A stretch of 64,000 bases of DNA from Thalassospira mesophila (lineage in GTDB: Bacteria > Pseudomonadota > Alphaproteobacteria > Rhodospirillales > Thalassospiraceae): NCBI RefSeq assembly GCF_002115755.1, contig NZ_JFKA01000004.1:248001-312000 (forward strand), written 5' to 3'. A program made the translations under genes and the position numbers. Below, in pieces: positions 62,472-64,000 of the stretch (its first letter is position 1; each line of letters starts with the position of its first letter). The notes below the pieces were generated by a model that saw only the letters and a program-made list of their open reading frames with translations, did not search any database and was not told the origin of the DNA.

Positions 62472-64000
62472 TTAACCCGGCAAAATAAAGCTGTCGACCA
62501 CCTTTTTGGTGCCAACCTCGTCGAAGTGAATTTCCAGCTTGTTGCCATCCACCGATCGCACGGTACCGGGGCCAAATTTACGATGGCGCACCGTGTCGCC
62601 AACCTTGTATTTCGACGACCCGCCGCGCGATGTAAACACGGCTTCGCCATCGGCCTTCACATCAATCACGTTTTTGCGCACCCGGTCCTGCCAGCCGGAA
62701 CTGGCAAATTTGCGGTCAGAAAACGTGCTTTTCTGCGATTTATAGCCACCATTATTATCGCCATCATTGGCCCAACTGGGTGGTTTCATCCAGTCATCCG
62801 ACCCCCAGGCACCGGGCGATACATTACCCTTACCCTGTGACAGGCCGGTATCGCTGAGGCGGTCAATATGATCGACCGGTAATTCATCGACAAAGCGCGA
62901 TGGCAGGGCACTTTGCCACTGGTTATAAATACGCCGGTTGGCGGCATAGCTTACCGTGGCCCGCTTGCGCGCCCGGGTAATGCCGACATAGGCCAGGCGG
63001 CGTTCTTCTTCCAGCCCCTTAACCCCGCTTTCATCCATGGCGCGCTGATGGGGAAATACGCCTTCTTCCCAGCCGGGCAAGAAGACATAATCAAATTCCA
63101 GCCCCTTGGCCGCGTGCAAGGTCATGATGGTGACTTTTTCGCGCTCGTCGGACTGGTCATTTTCCATCACCAGCGACACATGTTCCAAAAACGTGGTCAG
63201 GTTTTCAAATTCGCCAATTGCGGAAACAAGTTCTTTCAGGTTTTCCAAACGGCCCGGTGCGTCAATTTCCTTCGATGTCCGCCACATATCGGTATAGCCG
63301 CTTTCATCCAGGACTATTTCCAAAACCTCAACATGGCTTTTTTCGGCCAAAAGCGCGCGCCAGCGGTCAAAATCGCCCATAAAATCGGCCAGCGTCTTGC
63401 GCAGCCTGGGCTTTATTTCCTCGGTCCCGATCAATTCGCGGGTTGCCATCGGCAAGGATATCGATTGATCGCGCGAATATTGATGCAGGGTTTGCAAGGC
63501 CACCTTGCCAACCCCGCGCTTGGGCACATTAACAATGCGTTCAAACGCCAAACTGTCGTCGGGCTGGGCAATCAGCCGGATATAAGCCAGCGCATCGCGA
63601 ACTTCCTGTCGTTCGTAAAACCGCGCGCCGCCAACAACCCGATAGGGCACACCGAGCGTGATCAGCCGCTCTTCAAATTCGCGGGTTTGAAAACCGGCAC
63701 GGACCAGAATGGCCATTTGCGAGGCACCAATACCGCGCGTTTGCAGGGTTTCAATATCCTCGCCGACCAGACGTGCTTCAGACTCACCATCCCACACGCC
63801 TTTAACCTGCACCTTTTCGCCGGTGTCAATTTCGGTCCACAATTCCTTGCCCAAACGGCCGGAATTATGCGCAATCAATTGCGAGGCAGCGGCCAGAATA
63901 TGCGGGGTGGAGCGATAATTTTGCTCCAGCTTAACCACATGGGCGCCGGGAAAATCGGTTTCAAAGCGCAGGATGTTGCCAACCTCGGCCCCGCGCCAGC
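62472..64000 (-). CDS. uvrD: ATP-dependent DNA helicase UvrD/PcrA, 3' part
   Basis: The C-terminal half, at least 508 residues, of a superfamily 1A helicase; the N-terminal half, with Walker A, is off the right edge. Seen motifs: LEQNYRSTPHIL (motif IV), VTIMTLHAAKGLEFDYVFLPG (V), and EEERRLAYVGITRARKR (VI). The C-terminal Tudor-like domain, YKVGDTVRHRKFGPGTV to FILPG, binds RNA polymerase in homologues. It removes UvrABC-cut strands and unwinds DNA in mismatch repair. Transcribed ahead of prmA with an 89-bp gap. Confidence 0.95.
   Translation of the reverse strand, partial: WRGAEVGNILRFETDFPGAHVVKLEQNYRSTPHILAAASQLIAHNSGRLGKELWTEIDTGEKVQVKGVWDGESEARLVGEDIETLQTRGIGASQMAILVRAGFQTREFEERLITLGVPYRVVGGARFYERQEVRDALAYIRLIAQPDDSLAFERIVNVPKRGVGKVALQTLHQYSRDQSISLPMATRELIGTEEIKPRLRKTLADFMGDFDRWRALLAEKSHVEVLEIVLDESGYTDMWRTSKEIDAPGRLENLKELVSAIGEFENLTTFLEHVSLVMENDQSDEREKVTIMTLHAAKGLEFDYVFLPGWEEGVFPHQRAMDESGVKGLEEERRLAYVGITRARKRATVSYAANRRIYNQWQSALPSRFVDELPVDHIDRLSDTGLSQGKGNVSPGAWGSDDWMKPPSWANDGDNNGGYKSQKSTFSDRKFASSGWQDRVRKNVIDVKADGEAVFTSRGGSSKYKVGDTVRHRKFGPGTVRSVDGNKLEIHFDEVGTKKVVDSFILPG

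Overview
The window reads as chromosome of a free-living alphaproteobacterium, most likely of the Rhodospirillales (a Thalassospira-like marine genus is my best guess; this is inferred from gene content, gene order and protein style, not from a search). GC content is moderate, most genes have clear Shine-Dalgarno sites, several starts are TTG, and nearly every gene is intact. I see no tRNA, rRNA operon, CRISPR array, transposase or integrase.

Layout. 1-2.1 kb: a TRAP transporter solute-binding gene with the first codons of its DctQ partner at the edge, and a MarR-type regulator. 2.5-7.2 kb: a DnaJ/TerB co-chaperone, the ABC-F ATPase Uup, an EamA exporter and a peptidoglycan amidase. 7.2-7.5 kb: a 274-bp element of nested inverted repeats. 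7.5-13.7 kb: a periplasmic binding protein, the RNase P RNA gene, a PPOX flavoprotein, an isochorismatase-like hydrolase divergent from a GlxA/AraC regulator, CorA, and an EF-hand protein.

14.07-29.85 kb is the division and cell wall (dcw) cluster: mraZ-rsmH-ftsL-ftsI-murE-murF-mraY-murD-ftsW-murG-murC-murB-ddl-ftsQ, mostly joined by 4-nt ATGA overlaps. It makes the peptidoglycan precursor from UDP-MurNAc/UDP-GlcNAc to lipid II and supplies the septal synthase FtsW/FtsI and the divisome proteins FtsL and FtsQ. Upstream of mraZ lie phased TGGGN repeats expected to be MraZ operators. The usual ftsQ-ftsA junction is broken by about 7 kb on the opposite strand: a PIN-domain toxin/antitoxin pair and a LacI-regulated glucose-type ABC transporter operon (gtsABCD-like). 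The + strand series then resumes with ftsA, ftsZ, lpxC, bamD, recN and ligA.

46.5-64 kb: an NTF2-like protein, a nuclease-like secreted protein, a DMT exporter divergent from a LysR gene, an aldo/keto reductase divergent from a second LysR gene, a five-gene catabolic operon (amidohydrolase, MmgE/PrpD protein, TRAP DctQ-DctM-DctP), an Xaa-Pro aminopeptidase, a short transcription unit with a 65-residue ORF, an SDR oxidoreductase, prmA, and the 3' part of uvrD running off the right edge.

Most notable for follow-up: the nested inverted-repeat element at 7205-7478, the MraZ repeat arrays at 13747-13967, the split of ftsQ from ftsA, and a set of unusually clear operator candidates (paired LacI sites at 36541-36586, a 35-bp palindrome at 31025-31059, and a shared 17-bp motif before marR and dctP).
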